Positions 25,660 through 35,872 are shown, numbered from the stretch's first letter. The stretch: DNA of 64,000 nucleotides from Clostridiaceae bacterium (GCA_012838385.1 DUPL01000121.1:1-64000), one strand, 5' to 3'. The notes: generated from the letters alone by a model not told the origin. Numbers and translations: made by a program.

Positions 25660-26535
25660 TTATTTTGTGTGAATATCGTACAAAATATTCGAAAGAGTAC
25701 CAAATTCTTCACCCGAAAGAACCTCTCCCCTTATGGAAATACCCTTGCCCATCTCTTCCAAAGCCTTGCAAACGTCTTCTCTTGTAACATTTAAATAGGG
25801 AGCATTGGAAAGACTGTTTGCAAGGGTTTTCCTTCTCTGGGCAAAAGAAGCCTTCAGCACCTTGAAGAAGAAATCCTGGTCCTTGAGGTGAAATGGTCTT
25901 TCTTTCCTTACGTCAAACCGTATCACGCTTGAATCCACATTGGGTTTTGGTATGAAAACAGACGGTGAAACTTTAAAAAGACTTTTGGGATAGGCAAAGT
26001 AGTTGACAGCAACAGTAAGCATGCCGTATTCCTTCCCTCCGGGTTTTGCACAAATTCTCTCCGCCACTTCCTTTTGAACCAAAAACGTCATGGACTCAAG
26101 ATTCATTACATTCTCCTCAAGAAATTTCATGATTATTGGTGTTGTAATATAATATGGAAGGTTGGCAACAACCTTTACATTTTTATCAGAGCAATACTTT
26201 TCAATAATTTCCTTGTTTATGTCAAGCTTCAAAACATCCTCGTTGACAATCTCAATGTTTTCATAGTCCTCCTTGAGATGCTCCAGCACCGGGATGAGCT
26301 TTTTGTCAATTTCCACGGCAATAACCTTATTTGCCCTCTCGGCAAGATACGATGTCATAACGCCAAGACCCGGTCCTATTTCGATAACACAGTCATCCTT
26401 GTCTATATCCGCAGATAAAACAATTTTCTCCACAATGTTATAATCGTGGAGAAAATTCTGTCCAAGTTTTTTTACAGGTTCAATGTTGTAAACCTTCATC
26501 AATTCTTTTGTATTGATTTTCTTTCCTCTTTCCAA
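25660..26535 (-). CDS. rsmA: 16S rRNA (adenine1518/1519-N6)-dimethyltransferase
   Basis: A 291-residue KsgA/RsmA: KKLGQNFLHDYNIVEKI, EIGPGLGVMTSYLAE (SAM motif I), AVEIDKKLI, VVANLPYYITTPIIMKFLEE (NLPY catalytic motif IV), FLVQKEVAERICAKPG and SFAQRRKTLANSL. It dimethylates two adenines in helix 45 of 16S rRNA. Translation appears to begin at TTG with GGAAG upstream. It follows the 3D/G5 gene and tatD as in B. subtilis, but the RNase M5 gene usually between is missing. Confidence 0.95.
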   Translation of the reverse strand: MERGKKINTKELMKVYNIEPVKKLGQNFLHDYNIVEKIVLSADIDKDDCVIEIGPGLGVMTSYLAERANKVIAVEIDKKLIPVLEHLKEDYENIEIVNEDVLKLDINKEIIEKYCSDKNVKVVANLPYYITTPIIMKFLEENVMNLESMTFLVQKEVAERICAKPGGKEYGMLTVAVNYFAYPKSLFKVSPSVFIPKPNVDSSVIRFDVRKERPFHLKDQDFFFKVLKASFAQRRKTLANSLSNAPYLNVTREDVCKALEEMGKGISIRGEVLSGEEFGTLSNILYDIHTK

Positions 26536-26593
26536 ATTGATCCAATCTTCCTTTCAGGGATAACTCAATTAGTGTATTTAGCTGATATATATT

Positions 26594-27649
26594 TTATCCC
26601 CTTAACGAAAAAACATCAATAGATTGGTCATGCAAAACATAAACTTTTACTTTCTTTATGCCCCATCTGAAGCATTCTTCCTCGGTGTCCATGAACAAAT
26701 CAATCTTGTGACCCTTGATTGCACCACCGGTATCCCATGCCACGCAAAAACCGTAATCCCATACTCCATACATACCTTCGACATAAAGTTTTGTACCAAG
26801 CGGAATCACAGTTGGATCCACTGCCACAACACCGACTCTTGCCCTCTTGCCAGGCATATGTACTGCATAACCCCACTTTTCGCAGGCTGTGTACGCAGTT
26901 GCAGTCATTTCATACGCTTGCGTATAGCTGACTGTCTGACCTCTCGAGTTGACAAAGTTTGCAATGGTTCCGTAAGCAATTATTTCCTTGATCGGATTCA
27001 CTGTTATCTTGTCAGATACGAGAGTGCGTGAAATTTCCACATTTTCTTCTTTGATTACACGGTATACCAAGGTTCTTACACCTTCCCTACCCGGGGTAAG
27101 TACCTTAGTCTGACCCTTCAGCAGATAGTTTGACGGAACGTATTCCGTCTCATATTCAATTGTTATGTTCTCAATATCATATTCTTCCTGTATCCTTACG
27201 ATGGATAGATTCATCCCATTTTCGGTTATCTCATCCAGCTCCGCTCCTATTACCAAATCCCGGGCAGTAAGCTCTATATCGTTCTGTTCCAACACTTCTG
27301 AAACTGTTGACTGTCGGGATTTAATCATTACTTCCCTGCCTTCAACATTTACAGTAAGTGTAATTGGGGTTTCGATCTCAATGAAATCGACTCCGGAAAG
27401 GGATGTATCTATATCATGATTTATGTAGTCGTCTTCTGTAAGATTAATACCTGCTACCGATAAGGCCTCCTTTACGGTTCTACCGGTGGTCGTAACATCA
27501 ATAAGTGTTCCGTTGTAACATATGGTAACCGTGTTTATGTTGCTGGCGAAGATCCCGGACGCCAAAGCTATGGACATTACTGTCACGCCAATAAGCATTA
27601 CAGGATATCTAACCAACGCAAACAGTTTAGCATATTTACCTTTCTTCAA
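26594..27649 (-). CDS. YabE-like G5 and 3D domain cell-wall protein
   Basis: A 351-residue secreted protein: signal/anchor helix (residues 10-35), two ubiquitin-like DUF348 repeats (about 40-150; ICYNGTLIDVTTTGRTVKEALSVAG-type), a G5 domain (about 160-235; VLTPGREGVRTLVYRV) and a C-terminal 3D domain (250-345) with TATAYTACEKWG, VDPTVIPLGTKLYVEG and DTGGAIKGHKIDLF, whose aspartates give the name. Such proteins are cortex- or wall-lytic transglycosylases related to resuscitation factors. It starts at TTG with AGGAG eight bases upstream. A near-consensus promoter with two upstream palindromes controls it. Confidence 0.88.
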   Translation of the reverse strand: MKKGKYAKLFALVRYPVMLIGVTVMSIALASGIFASNINTVTICYNGTLIDVTTTGRTVKEALSVAGINLTEDDYINHDIDTSLSGVDFIEIETPITLTVNVEGREVMIKSRQSTVSEVLEQNDIELTARDLVIGAELDEITENGMNLSIVRIQEEYDIENITIEYETEYVPSNYLLKGQTKVLTPGREGVRTLVYRVIKEENVEISRTLVSDKITVNPIKEIIAYGTIANFVNSRGQTVSYTQAYEMTATAYTACEKWGYAVHMPGKRARVGVVAVDPTVIPLGTKLYVEGMYGVWDYGFCVAWDTGGAIKGHKIDLFMDTEEECFRWGIKKVKVYVLHDQSIDVFSLRG

Positions 27650-27694
27650 AGTATCAACTCCTGTTAAGTATGTTTACAGCTAAACACCTGTCAG

Positions 27695-27723
27695 ATTCTA
27701 TTATATCTTATGCAAAGTGTCAA
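27695..27723 (-). promoter_or_regulatory. Strong sigma-A promoter of the 3D/G5 gene
   Basis: Minus-strand TTGACA at 27718-27723, a 17-bp spacer and TAGAAT at 27695-27700; predicted start near 27688. Confidence 0.82.
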
Positions 27724-27739
27724 CTTTTTAGTAAAAACT

Positions 27740-27756
27740 TTGTGCACTGTGCACAA
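27740..27756. promoter_or_regulatory. Perfect 17-bp palindrome, candidate operator
   Basis: TTGTGCACTGTGCACAA is an 8+1+8 perfect palindrome. Its centre lies about 60 bp upstream of the predicted transcription start of the 3D/G5 gene, the class I position for CRP/FNR-type activators. It is not followed by a T-run suitable for termination. Confidence 0.6.
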
Positions 27757-27782
27757 CATTTCATAAAATATTCCAGTTACGC

Positions 27783-27799
27783 TTGTGCACTATACACAA
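27783..27799. promoter_or_regulatory. Second, imperfect copy of the palindrome
   Basis: TTGTGCACTATACACAA shares 15 of 17 bases with the first copy. Its centre is 43 bp from that of the first, close to four helical turns, so both face the same side of the DNA. It overlaps the stop codon of tatD (27790-27792). Confidence 0.55.
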
Positions 27800-28551
27800 A
27801 AAAAACGCTTTGCATTGATATTTGTCAGTTCAACAAGTTCTTCGTAATCCATTCCTTTTATCTCAGCAATTTTTCTTGCAACATATGAAAGGTACATGGA
27901 CTCGTTTCTTCTTCCTCTGTACGGTACGGGAGTCATATATGGTGCGTCCGTTTCCAGCATAAGCCTGTCATTTGGTATGGCATCCAATGCCTTTACAATC
28001 TTTTTGGCATTCTTGAACGTAACAACTCCACCTATCGAATAGTATAAATCAAGCTTGTTTGCCTCAAGTGCAGTCTCGAAACTTCCGGTAAAGCAGTGCA
28101 GAACCCCTCCAATATCATTGACTCTTTCTTCCTTGAGAATTCTGAGAGTCTCTTCAGTTGCTTCCCTGGAATGGATAACAACCGGCTTTTTAACTTCCCT
28201 GGCCAGATTGATATTTGCCCTAAAACTCTTAACCTGAATTTCTCTCGGGGAAAAATCATAGTGGAAATCAAGGCCTGTCTCCCCGATTGCCACCACATTA
28301 TCATCAAGCGCCCTTTTGTAAAGCTGCTCCATAACCTCCTCCGAGAAGCTGTTTGCATTATGCGGATGAATGCCGCAGGTTGCATATACGAAGTTGTACG
28401 TATTTGCAAGCTCTATGCATGCATCCGTAGTCTTCAAATCCTGGGCTGCATTTACGATAAAATGGACGTACTCCTTATTACGCATTAAAGTTTCATGCCG
28501 GTCCTCGTCAAAAGCGCTGTCATCATAATGTGCGTGAGTGTCTACAAACAT
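27790..28551 (-). CDS. tatD: TatD family metal-dependent hydrolase/DNase
   Basis: A 253-residue TIM-barrel hydrolase with DTHAHYDD (metal HxH), GIHPHNAN, AIGETGLDFHYD, VVIHSREATEE, GGVLHCFTGS and LETDAPYMTPVPYRGRRNES. TatD proteins are Mg-dependent 3'-5' exonucleases of DNA and RNA. The gene lies just upstream of the 3D/G5 gene and rsmA, as yabD does in B. subtilis; metS is not upstream here, where a YitT membrane gene is found. Confidence 0.95.
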   Translation of the reverse strand: MFVDTHAHYDDSAFDEDRHETLMRNKEYVHFIVNAAQDLKTTDACIELANTYNFVYATCGIHPHNANSFSEEVMEQLYKRALDDNVVAIGETGLDFHYDFSPREIQVKSFRANINLAREVKKPVVIHSREATEETLRILKEERVNDIGGVLHCFTGSFETALEANKLDLYYSIGGVVTFKNAKKIVKALDAIPNDRLMLETDAPYMTPVPYRGRRNESMYLSYVARKIAEIKGMDYEELVELTNINAKRFFCV

Positions 28552-28563
28552 TTTTACATCCTT

Positions 28564-29430
28564 TCACAGATCCGAGTATAATCCTTCAACTTCCCTTACA
28601 TCCTTGATTATAATGAATGCATCCGGGTCATGTCGGTCTATTATCCTTCTCAAAGCCGTAAGCTGCCGGTTATATATCACGCAAATCAATATATCGATAT
28701 GCGCACCTGTATACATGCCGGTTCCAGCCATCTTTGTAGTCCCCCTATCAAGCTCCGTCATTACGTCTTTTGCAATGTCTTCCGCCTTGTTTGTCATCAC
28801 ATATACTTCTTTCGCATAGTGGAGACCTGCTTCCACCACATCAATAAGTTTTGAAGTTAGGAAGATGGTTATTCCCGCATAAAGGGCAAAAACAGGTTTT
28901 TCATACGTTATGGCCACCAGTGTAAGGATTAATATGTCCATTGCAAGAAGCAGCTGTCCCAATGACAGCCATGAAAACTTTCTCTGCAGAAGTCTTGCTG
29001 CAATGTCGGTTCCTCCTGTCGTAAAACCTGCTCTGAAGATGAGACCAAGTCCCATGCCGTACAAAACACCACCCCAAATACTCGAAAGGATAAAATCATT
29101 TACGACACCATCGGTGGTTAATCCGATTTTGTCTGAAATGCCTATCCAGTTTATTACGGAAAGTACGTCTATCATGATGGAAAAAAGAATCGTTCCAACA
29201 AAACTTCTGAATATGAATGATTTTCCTAGAACCTTGTACCCTGCAATGAACAAGGGGATGTTAAGAATGGCGGTCAACGTACCTACTGGAATCAGACCCT
29301 TTGTAAGCATGTTTATAATTACTGCAATTCCGGAAACACCGCCGGGGGCGATGTCTCCAGGTATCAGTATCAAATTAAAGCTTATTCCGGCTATGATTGC
29401 GCCTAATAACAATAAAAGTATTTTCTTCAA
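28564..29430 (-). CDS. YitT family membrane protein (DUF161/DUF2179)
   Basis: A 288-residue protein with five or six membrane helices (GAIIAGISFNLILIP, GLIPVGTLTAILNIPLFIAG, FVGTILFSIMIDVLS, GMGLGLIFRAGFTTGGTDIAARLL) and a C-terminal cytoplasmic DUF2179 domain (VYVMTNKAEDIAKDVMTELDRGTTKMAGTGMYTG). Function is unknown across the family. It starts at TTG with GGAGGG seven bases upstream. It is 12 bases before tatD and may be cotranscribed. Confidence 0.88.
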   Translation of the reverse strand: MKKILLLLLGAIIAGISFNLILIPGDIAPGGVSGIAVIINMLTKGLIPVGTLTAILNIPLFIAGYKVLGKSFIFRSFVGTILFSIMIDVLSVINWIGISDKIGLTTDGVVNDFILSSIWGGVLYGMGLGLIFRAGFTTGGTDIAARLLQRKFSWLSLGQLLLAMDILILTLVAITYEKPVFALYAGITIFLTSKLIDVVEAGLHYAKEVYVMTNKAEDIAKDVMTELDRGTTKMAGTGMYTGAHIDILICVIYNRQLTALRRIIDRHDPDAFIIIKDVREVEGLYSDL

Positions 29431-29472
29431 ACTACAGCCCTCCGATATAAATTATTCCTAATTGTATAAGAA

Positions 29473-30201
29473 CTATTCCTCGCTGTAGTTGTGATATACC
29501 TCTATTACATCATCATTATCTTCCAGGGCATCTATAAGTTTTGCAAACTTTTCCCTGTCCTCTTCATTTTCAAGCTTCACGTAGGACTGGGGAACCATTG
29601 TAATTGAAGCTTCTGCAAATTTGTATCCCTTTTTCTCCAAAACATCCCTTACACTTGAAAAGGAAGAAGGAGCAGTGGCAATCTCATAAGCACCATCAAT
29701 ATTTGAAAAATCTTCAGCTTCCGTTTCAAGCACATCCATCATCAATGTATCTTCTTCAAAACTTCCATCGTCTTCAATAACAATAATACCCTTTCTATCA
29801 AACATAAAGGACACACAGTTGGTTGCTCCAAGATTTCCACCATATTTGTCGAAATAGTGTCTCATTTCACCAGCTGTTCTGTTACGGTTGTCTGTAACAG
29901 CCTCAACTATGACTGCAACTCCTGAAGGACCGTAACCTTCATAGGTAATTTCCTCCATGTTGTCACTCATGCCCTCGCCTGAAGCCCTTTTAATACTTCT
30001 TTGTATGTTATCATTGGGCATGTTGTTGGCCTTGGCTTTTGCAATAACATCCTTAAGTCTTGAGTTTGTTTCAGGGTCCGGACCGCCTTCGCGTACGGCA
30101 ACCTGAATCTCCCTGCCAAGCTTTGTAAATATTTTTGCTCTCTGAGCGTCAGTTTTGCTCTTTTTATGCTTTATATTAGCCCACTTAGAATGACCAGCCA
30201 T
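29473..30201 (-). CDS. yebC: YebC/PmpR family regulatory protein
   Basis: A 242-residue Yeb[80 protein letters not shown] and [18 protein letters not shown]. The family was described as DNA-binding regulators; recent work also links the TACO1/YebC fold to relief of ribosome stalling at prolines. Cytoplasmic, full length. Confidence 0.95.
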   Translation of the reverse strand: MAGHSKWANIKHKKSKTDAQRAKIFTKLGREIQVAVREGGPDPETNSRLKDVIAKAKANNMPNDNIQRSIKRASGEGMSDNMEEITYEGYGPSGVAVIVEAVTDNRNRTAGEMRHYFDKYGGNLGATNCVSFMFDRKGIIVIEDDGSFEEDTLMMDVLETEAEDFSNIDGAYEIATAPSSFSSVRDVLEKKGYKFAEASITMVPQSYVKLENEEDREKFAKLIDALEDNDDVIEVYHNYSEE

Positions 30202-30261
30202 AAAATTCCTCCAAATTATATAAATTTATCACATCAATTATATTCGAATTTCACCAAACCT

Positions 30262-30888
30262 TCAAGTAACAGGGTAATATTCCTTTTCCCCTAAACTTAA
30301 ATAATTCTTGCCATTCGTAACCTCATTGACAATGTTGACCACCTTGTCAACTTCATCCTCCTCCACAATATATGTAACAGTGACATTTTCACCAAACACG
30401 GGAGCTTGCGCCATTTTGTCCGCAAGAGCGTTCTGCAGCTTTCCATAAAAAGTATACTCCACTGTGACACTAACAGGCTGACACAGAACCATTCTGCAAA
30501 GTCCTGCGTCGGCAACCGCCAATGAAGCAGCTTTTCCATATGCCCTTACAAGACCTGCTGCACCAAGCAAGACCCCTCCAAAGTATCTGGTAACTACAAT
30601 CACCGCATTCGTGATATCCTGTTTTCGCAAAACATCCAATACAGGAATACCACCAGTTCCCTGCGGCTCGCCATCGTCAGAATATCTGGAAACGACTTGT
30701 CCGTCCTCATTTACAATGTACGCATAGACATTGTGCCTCGCTCCTTTGTTCATACCCTTAATCTTTTCAATATAATCAATGCACTCCTGTTCAGTTGAAA
30801 CAGGCTTTGCATATCCTATGAACTCGGACCGTTTTTCAACATATGTTCCGCTGCCCTCTTTTGATAAAGTAATATATGACCTGCTCAT
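30262..30888 (-). CDS. yigZ: YigZ/IMPACT family protein
   Basis: A 208-residue two-domain protein: an N-terminal IMPACT domain ([79 protein letters not shown]) and a C-terminal DUF1949 ferredoxin-like domain (about 140-205). Eukaryotic IMPACT regulates GCN2; the bacterial role is unclear, perhaps translation related. Its start overlaps the stop of hflX by four bases. Confidence 0.92.
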   Translation of the reverse strand: MSRSYITLSKEGSGTYVEKRSEFIGYAKPVSTEQECIDYIEKIKGMNKGARHNVYAYIVNEDGQVVSRYSDDGEPQGTGGIPVLDVLRKQDITNAVIVVTRYFGGVLLGAAGLVRAYGKAASLAVADAGLCRMVLCQPVSVTVEYTFYGKLQNALADKMAQAPVFGENVTVTYIVEEDEVDKVVNIVNEVTNGKNYLSLGEKEYYPVT

Positions 30889-32687
30889 ACATTCCCTCTT
30901 TCAAATTCTCGTATTTTATGCATGTACTGGTTTGGAAGAGTGCCTGTAACTTTTATCCCATCCTCCGTATACTGTTCATCTTTCACCACTCCCTTTTCAT
31001 GCAAAAAAGGAAGCACCCAAGCCTCTTTGTAAGGCACCAATATATCAAATTCTTCAAAAAACCTTGTAAAGAAGTCAAAAATACCCTTTTTAAGTTCATC
31101 AAGGCCTTCTCCAGTCCTGGCAGAAACGTAAAAAGTCTTGGCAAACACCCTGCCAGGCTTTACAACACCTCCATCACTGACGATATCCATCTTGTTCACC
31201 ACAAGATACTTGGGTTTGTTTGCAGCACCGATGTCCTTTAATATAGACTCTACCACTTCAATTCTTTCATCCAGATCAGGACTTGTGGCATCCACCACAT
31301 GAAGAAGCAAATCCGCCTGGGTTGCCTCTTCCAATGTAGACTTGAAGGCCTCCACAAGATGAGTTGGCAGCTTTTTAATAAAGCCAACAGTATCAACAAG
31401 AAGATAGGTGCTGTTGTCTTCGGTAATCATTTTCCTAACTGTTGAATCCAAAGTCGCAAACAGCTTGTCCTCTACAAAAACCCCCGCCTCACAAAGGCAG
31501 TTCATAAGAGACGACTTTCCTGCATTCGTGTAACCCACCAATGAAATAACAGGAACTTCATTTTTTATTCTTTCTTTCCTCAGAACTTCCCTTTTAGATG
31601 CTATCTCCTTCAATCTGCGCTGCAGATAGTTAATTTTTCTGTTTATCGCCCGCCTGTCGGTTTCAAGCTTGGTCTCACCGGGGCCTCTTGTTCCGATACC
31701 GCCTCCGAGTCTTGACAGAATCTGACCCATTCCCGTAAGTCTTGGCAGCCTGTATTGAAGCTGCGCCAGTTCCACCTGCAATTTACCTTCCAGGCTTGTT
31801 GCCCTCTTGGCAAAAATGTCAAGAATGAGAGCGGTTCTGTCAATTATCTTTACACCGGTAATCTCCTCCAAATTTCTTATCTGGGCGTAGCTGAGTTCAT
31901 CGTCGAATATTACCAAATCAGCATTCAACGATTGCCTGTGAAAGGCCAGCTCCTCCGCCAAACCTTTACCGATGTAATATCTTGCATCAATGGATGCTCT
32001 TTTCTGGACAAACCTGCCCACTACCAAAGCTCCCGCCGTTCTTGCCAGCTCGGCAAGCTCGTCAAGGTAAGCTTCGTCCTCTCTTGTGGATACCCCCACC
32101 AATATGGCTCTTTCCTGCTCTTCCTGAGTCACTTCCCCTATTGTATAAGTTATAACGTCTGTTTCCTCAACAATTTCAAACAACTCATCAAACTTGTCCA
32201 GCTCTTTCATGCTGTATGGACCGTACAACTTCGTATTTGAAAGCCTCTCTTCCTCATCTCTTTCCAGCATTGTGACGGATACACCCGTAACATGAGGCTT
32301 GTCATTGTAATTAACAACGCCAATGACAATCATGCCGTCCAGTCTTAGAGTCTTGAGGGAATTCAAGTCCACATCCGAAGGCAGGCTTGAACCACCGGGA
32401 TGGGTGTGTAAAAACCTTATGCCGGACAACCTGTTTGTTCCCCTTCTGTTATCCATAAATGGAAGGGAAACAGACCTGTCGTCCCCTATTACGATGGCTT
32501 CAACCCTGTTTCTTCTATTAATATATATACCAATTTCCTTGCCAGTCTCTCCCGTAATGTAAGCCATTATATTAACAAGTTCAATCGGCACAAAACTTTC
32601 AGGCGATTGCACTGAATCTATAAATGTTTCAAGATAATCCAGATGAGCTTGTTTTACAGCTTGTGTGTTTCCAAGAACTTTTCCCAT
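30885..32687 (-). CDS. hflX: GTPase HflX with extra N-terminal JAMM-like domain
   Basis: A 600-residue HflX, against about 420 in B. subtilis or E. coli. Residues 190-600 are canonical: [16 protein letters not shown], the [18 protein letters not shown] loop and a G domain with GYTNAGKS (385-392), DTVGF and NKMD. Residues 1-185 are additional and contain FLHTHPGG (His94, His96) followed by S104 and D107, the HxHPx6SxxD spacing of JAMM/RadC metalloproteins, with Glu47/Glu51 possible upstream acids. HflX splits stalled or hibernating 70S ribosomes. The start at 32687 follows GGAGGG; a longer frame overlaps the flippase gene and is unsupported. Confidence 0.9.
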   Translation of the reverse strand: MGKVLGNTQAVKQAHLDYLETFIDSVQSPESFVPIELVNIMAYITGETGKEIGIYINRRNRVEAIVIGDDRSVSLPFMDNRRGTNRLSGIRFLHTHPGGSSLPSDVDLNSLKTLRLDGMIVIGVVNYNDKPHVTGVSVTMLERDEEERLSNTKLYGPYSMKELDKFDELFEIVEETDVITYTIGEVTQEEQERAILVGVSTREDEAYLDELAELARTAGALVVGRFVQKRASIDARYYIGKGLAEELAFHRQSLNADLVIFDDELSYAQIRNLEEITGVKIIDRTALILDIFAKRATSLEGKLQVELAQLQYRLPRLTGMGQILSRLGGGIGTRGPGETKLETDRRAINRKINYLQRRLKEIASKREVLRKERIKNEVPVISLVGYTNAGKSSLMNCLCEAGVFVEDKLFATLDSTVRKMITEDNSTYLLVDTVGFIKKLPTHLVEAFKSTLEEATQADLLLHVVDATSPDLDERIEVVESILKDIGAANKPKYLVVNKMDIVSDGGVVKPGRVFAKTFYVSARTGEGLDELKKGIFDFFTRFFEEFDILVPYKEAWVLPFLHEKGVVKDEQYTEDGIKVTGTLPNQYMHKIREFERGNV

Positions 32688-32745
32688 ATACCCTCCAAAA
32701 CATGTACTTATTCTATTGTACCCCAAATTTAATAAGTTTGGCAAA

Positions 32746-34260
32746 TCATATCTTTTGTATTGGACGTTGGGGAAATTTGTTAAGATAGAAAAGCGATGCA
32801 ACCAGAAAGCCGCAAATGCATGACAGTCCTCCAGCCAACATCCATCCATAATGATATTTTTTTAAATACTCTAAAAAGAAGGTGCCAGCCGAGAATATGA
32901 CAATTGCAGGCAGCATGGGTTTAAGCAGCCACTCTCTCAGATCAAGAAACATCCGGGTTTGATAAACGAGATATAGAATATCTATGGTTGTCATTATCAG
33001 CATGCTTGCAAAGGATCCGACAATATATCCGTTAACACCATATATGGGCACTACAAACCATACAAAACTAATCCTGACTATATATCCCACTGTTGTGCTG
33101 AAAAGAGCATATCCCTGTTTCCCAAGGCCGTTCAGAATTCCCATCATTGTCTGCTGAAGATAAAGGAGTATGCATAGCCAGGACATGTTTTTCAATATGC
33201 TTCCCACATCCTGACCTTTGTATAAAAAATCTCCAATATAATCTCCGAAGGTGTAGAACAGGGAAAAACATGCAAATCCAAGGAGGAAACTTAATTTTAT
33301 GCACCTGGATATCCTGAGATTTGCCAGCTTGTGTCTTTTCAAGGACAAAGCCTGGGATATGGCAGGTACCAATTGGGTTGCAAGAGCTGAGGTGATTACT
33401 GTTGGAAAGTATATTAAAGGACTTGCCATGCCGGAAAGTCTTCCCAACGCTTCAATACTTGACTTGTAGTCAAGTCCGCCTGCCAGAAACCTTGCAGGCA
33501 AAAGGATGGCCTCCACCGCCCCCATAATTGAAGTAAGCAGCCTGTTTATTGATACGGGGATCGATCTTTTTGCAATAACGATTGCTGTCTTTCTTCTTGA
33601 AAGGGTTGCTGATTTTAAATATGGCTTTTTTGTTTCCTTGTAGAAAACACAACCTACCACCAATAGGTTGGCCATTTCCCCAATGGCTGCCGATACCGTT
33701 GCAAGAGCGCAGGCATAGGCCAGATCCTGCCCTGCAATCTTTACAGCCAAAACAAAAATAACCCCAATCCTCACAATTTGTTCAACCACTTGGGATATGG
33801 CAGTGGGGGTTACATGCATGGAGCCGTAAAAATATCCTCTAATACTTGAAGCTGCTGCCACAATAGGTATGCAGGGAGCCAGAAGGACCAGGGAAAGATA
33901 AGTTCTTTCATCCCCCAATATGTTCACTGCAATATATTTTGCAAACAAAACTAGAAGACCGCTTATTAACAAACCAAGACTAAGAAGAAAGGCAAATCCT
34001 GTTTTTGCGATTCTAAGAGCGTTTTTCTCATTGCCTCTCGCCCTTTCCTGCGCTGTCATGCTGGATACGGATATAGATACACCTGACGTAAGCGTAAGAA
34101 TAATGAGACTGTAGACAGGGGATGTCAGTTGAAAAAGCCCCATACCTTCTGCCCCAATCAGGTTTGACATGAATATTCTGTTTGCAAATCCCATCAACCT
34201 GACAATAAAGCCTGCGATAATCAGCTTGACGGCTCCGGTTTTGTATGTTTCCTTGCGCAT
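32746..34260 (-). CDS. SpoVB-type polysaccharide/lipid flippase (MOP superfamily)
   Basis: A 504-residue protein with about 14 membrane helices. The N-terminal [37 protein letters not shown] and [28 protein letters not shown] are characteristic of SpoVB/YabM/Wzx-like flippases. SpoVB itself acts in spore cortex lipid II transport; YabM sits near yabPQ in B. subtilis, and this gene is near yabQP too. The Shine-Dalgarno is weak at both the ATG (34260) and a TTG seven codons upstream. Confidence 0.85.
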   Translation of the reverse strand: MRKETYKTGAVKLIIAGFIVRLMGFANRIFMSNLIGAEGMGLFQLTSPVYSLIILTLTSGVSISVSSMTAQERARGNEKNALRIAKTGFAFLLSLGLLISGLLVLFAKYIAVNILGDERTYLSLVLLAPCIPIVAAASSIRGYFYGSMHVTPTAISQVVEQIVRIGVIFVLAVKIAGQDLAYACALATVSAAIGEMANLLVVGCVFYKETKKPYLKSATLSRRKTAIVIAKRSIPVSINRLLTSIMGAVEAILLPARFLAGGLDYKSSIEALGRLSGMASPLIYFPTVITSALATQLVPAISQALSLKRHKLANLRISRCIKLSFLLGFACFSLFYTFGDYIGDFLYKGQDVGSILKNMSWLCILLYLQQTMMGILNGLGKQGYALFSTTVGYIVRISFVWFVVPIYGVNGYIVGSFASMLIMTTIDILYLVYQTRMFLDLREWLLKPMLPAIVIFSAGTFFLEYLKKYHYGWMLAGGLSCICGFLVASLFYLNKFPQRPIQKI

Positions 34261-34296
34261 GTGACCAATCCATAAAAACAAGATTCTCTATAATTC

Positions 34297-35406
34297 TTAT
34301 GCACTGGTCTTCTCTTTATTACTCCTTGAATAAATCCAAGCTATAACCAATCCTGCAAAGAAACCTCCGAAATGGCCGTAGTTGTCTATACCTTCAACGA
34401 ACAATCCGTATAACAGATTGAAGGCAATCATGTATGCAAAAATGAAATAGTTCCCTCTTCTTCTAAAGAGATATCCCTTCTTTGAAAAGAACATCGCATA
34501 TATTAAAAATCCTCCTAGCCCCATTATGCAGCCTGATGCGCCCAATGAAAGGTAGGTTGTAAAGAAATATGACAATATATTGCCTGAAAGTCCTGAAACA
34601 AAGTACAGAACAAGAAACTTCTTCTTGGGCAAATGAGGTAAAATTATATTGCCAAAATAGTAAAGAGACAGCATGTTTCCTGCCAAATGTGCAATATCCG
34701 CATGCAGGAACATGGAGGTAACAAGCCTCCACGTCTCTCCATTCCTTATTAATTCATTATTCTGTATGCCCAATTCTGTTAGAGGCATCACACCTGATTT
34801 AAAGTAGATGTAGCCGTCAACAAGAAAAATGAATAAATTTACGAGAATCAGGACAAATGCAACATTAAACAGACCGACTTTCGCAAGCGGCCTTAATTCA
34901 CTCTGCATTTGGACATATTCTCTTTTCTGCTTGTCCAGCGTATCATCAATGCTGGAGGTTTTAAGATTATCCAGACTTCTTTCAAGAGCTTTTCTTAATT
35001 TTCTGTCCATGGGTTTTCTGCCCGTCATTGTGGAGTAGGACAGATTGTCCGAATCTACAAAGATTGCTTCACACAGAAGACCCCGTTCATAACATTCGTC
35101 AAATTTGTCTGACAAAGCATGTTTGAATTCTTCGACAAGCATCTTTTCACCTGTGATCAGAAAATAAAAGAAAACATTTTTTGACTGCGGTGTATACATG
35201 ATACTGTCGATTAATCTGTCAAGATTAAAAATGACTAAATCAGATGTGATTTCTCTTGCATTTAAAGTATATACAATAGACTCCGCACCCAATTCCCTTT
35301 TATATAACATCGGGTTTCCCGATTTGTCATCTATATAGCCAGCATTATTTATTAGCGACAGCGAAACAAGCTTTAAAATGTTTGCAGACTTATCCGCGTC
35401 GTACAT
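34297..35406 (-). CDS. Rhomboid family intramembrane serine protease
   Basis: A 369-residue protein. Residues 1-170 form a soluble domain, probably cytoplasmic, with a Lys/Arg-rich end; 180-360 hold six or seven membrane helices. The catalytic pair is Ser291 in LGASGCIMG and His345 in YGHFGGFFAG, and HADIAHLAGNML gives the conserved loop His/Asn. It cuts single-pass membrane proteins within the membrane; GlpG/YqgP-type substrates are not predictable here. The start overlaps the end of yabR by 17 bp. The large N-terminal domain resembles that of YqgP-like clostridial rhomboids. Confidence 0.88.
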   Translation of the reverse strand: MYDADKSANILKLVSLSLINNAGYIDDKSGNPMLYKRELGAESIVYTLNAREITSDLVIFNLDRLIDSIMYTPQSKNVFFYFLITGEKMLVEEFKHALSDKFDECYERGLLCEAIFVDSDNLSYSTMTGRKPMDRKLRKALERSLDNLKTSSIDDTLDKQKREYVQMQSELRPLAKVGLFNVAFVLILVNLFIFLVDGYIYFKSGVMPLTELGIQNNELIRNGETWRLVTSMFLHADIAHLAGNMLSLYYFGNIILPHLPKKKFLVLYFVSGLSGNILSYFFTTYLSLGASGCIMGLGGFLIYAMFFSKKGYLFRRRGNYFIFAYMIAFNLLYGLFVEGIDNYGHFGGFFAGLVIAWIYSRSNKEKTSA

Positions 35407-35872
35407 AACCTCCGCCTCTTTTGCTTTCTGTGCTTTTTCTTAGAGCGCTTAGTTTCTCATCGCTGTCTTTCATGAATTTGTTCAACTTGTCTTCAAAGGA
35501 ACTGCTGTCTTTGGAAGACTCGTACACAGGAGGCTGAGAATAAAGCAAGTTTCCTTTGCTCTGAAAATTGCCTTTGTTTTGCTTTCTTTCCTGTTTCTTG
35601 TACTCCCTCTTGATACTCTTTGGTATCTCTCCCTGTTCCAGTTCAAGATAACGTTTCAAAGACAAACTCAATTTTCCGTCCTTTTCAACTGAAAGGGCAA
35701 CAGCTTTCACTGTCTGTCCCACTTTTAAGTAATCATTAATGTCACTTACGTAACCTGTTGAAATTTCAGATATGTGTATCAGACCTGTAGTTCCATCCTG
35801 GATTTGAACAAAGGCACCAAATGCTGTGATACCCGTAACTTTCCCTTCTACAATGTCATTGACATTTACCAT
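35390..35872 (-). CDS. yabR: S1-domain RNA-binding protein, YabR-like
   Basis: A 160-residue protein with one S1 domain (residues 1-75: VNDIVEGKVTGITAFGAFVQI, GLIHISEIS, VGQTVKAVALSVEKDGKLSLSLKR) followed by a basic, disordered Ser/Lys/Gln-rich tail ending RGGGYVRRG. Similar proteins bind ribosomes or RNA. Gene order yabP-yabQ-divIC-yabR matches B. subtilis. Confidence 0.9.
   Translation of the reverse strand: MVNVNDIVEGKVTGITAFGAFVQIQDGTTGLIHISEISTGYVSDINDYLKVGQTVKAVALSVEKDGKLSLSLKRYLELEQGEIPKSIKREYKKQERKQNKGNFQSKGNLLYSQPPVYESSKDSSSFEDKLNKFMKDSDEKLSALRKSTESKRGGGYVRRG

Noticed and set aside
27740-27799. Palindromes as a terminator for tatD
   Set aside because: The perfect copy lacks a downstream T-run on the minus strand, and the T-run near the second copy precedes the repeat instead of following it.
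32687-32849. Longer N-terminus for HflX
   Set aside because: The extra 54 residues overlap the flippase gene and are Cys/Trp-rich nonsense; GGAGGG supports the start at 32687.
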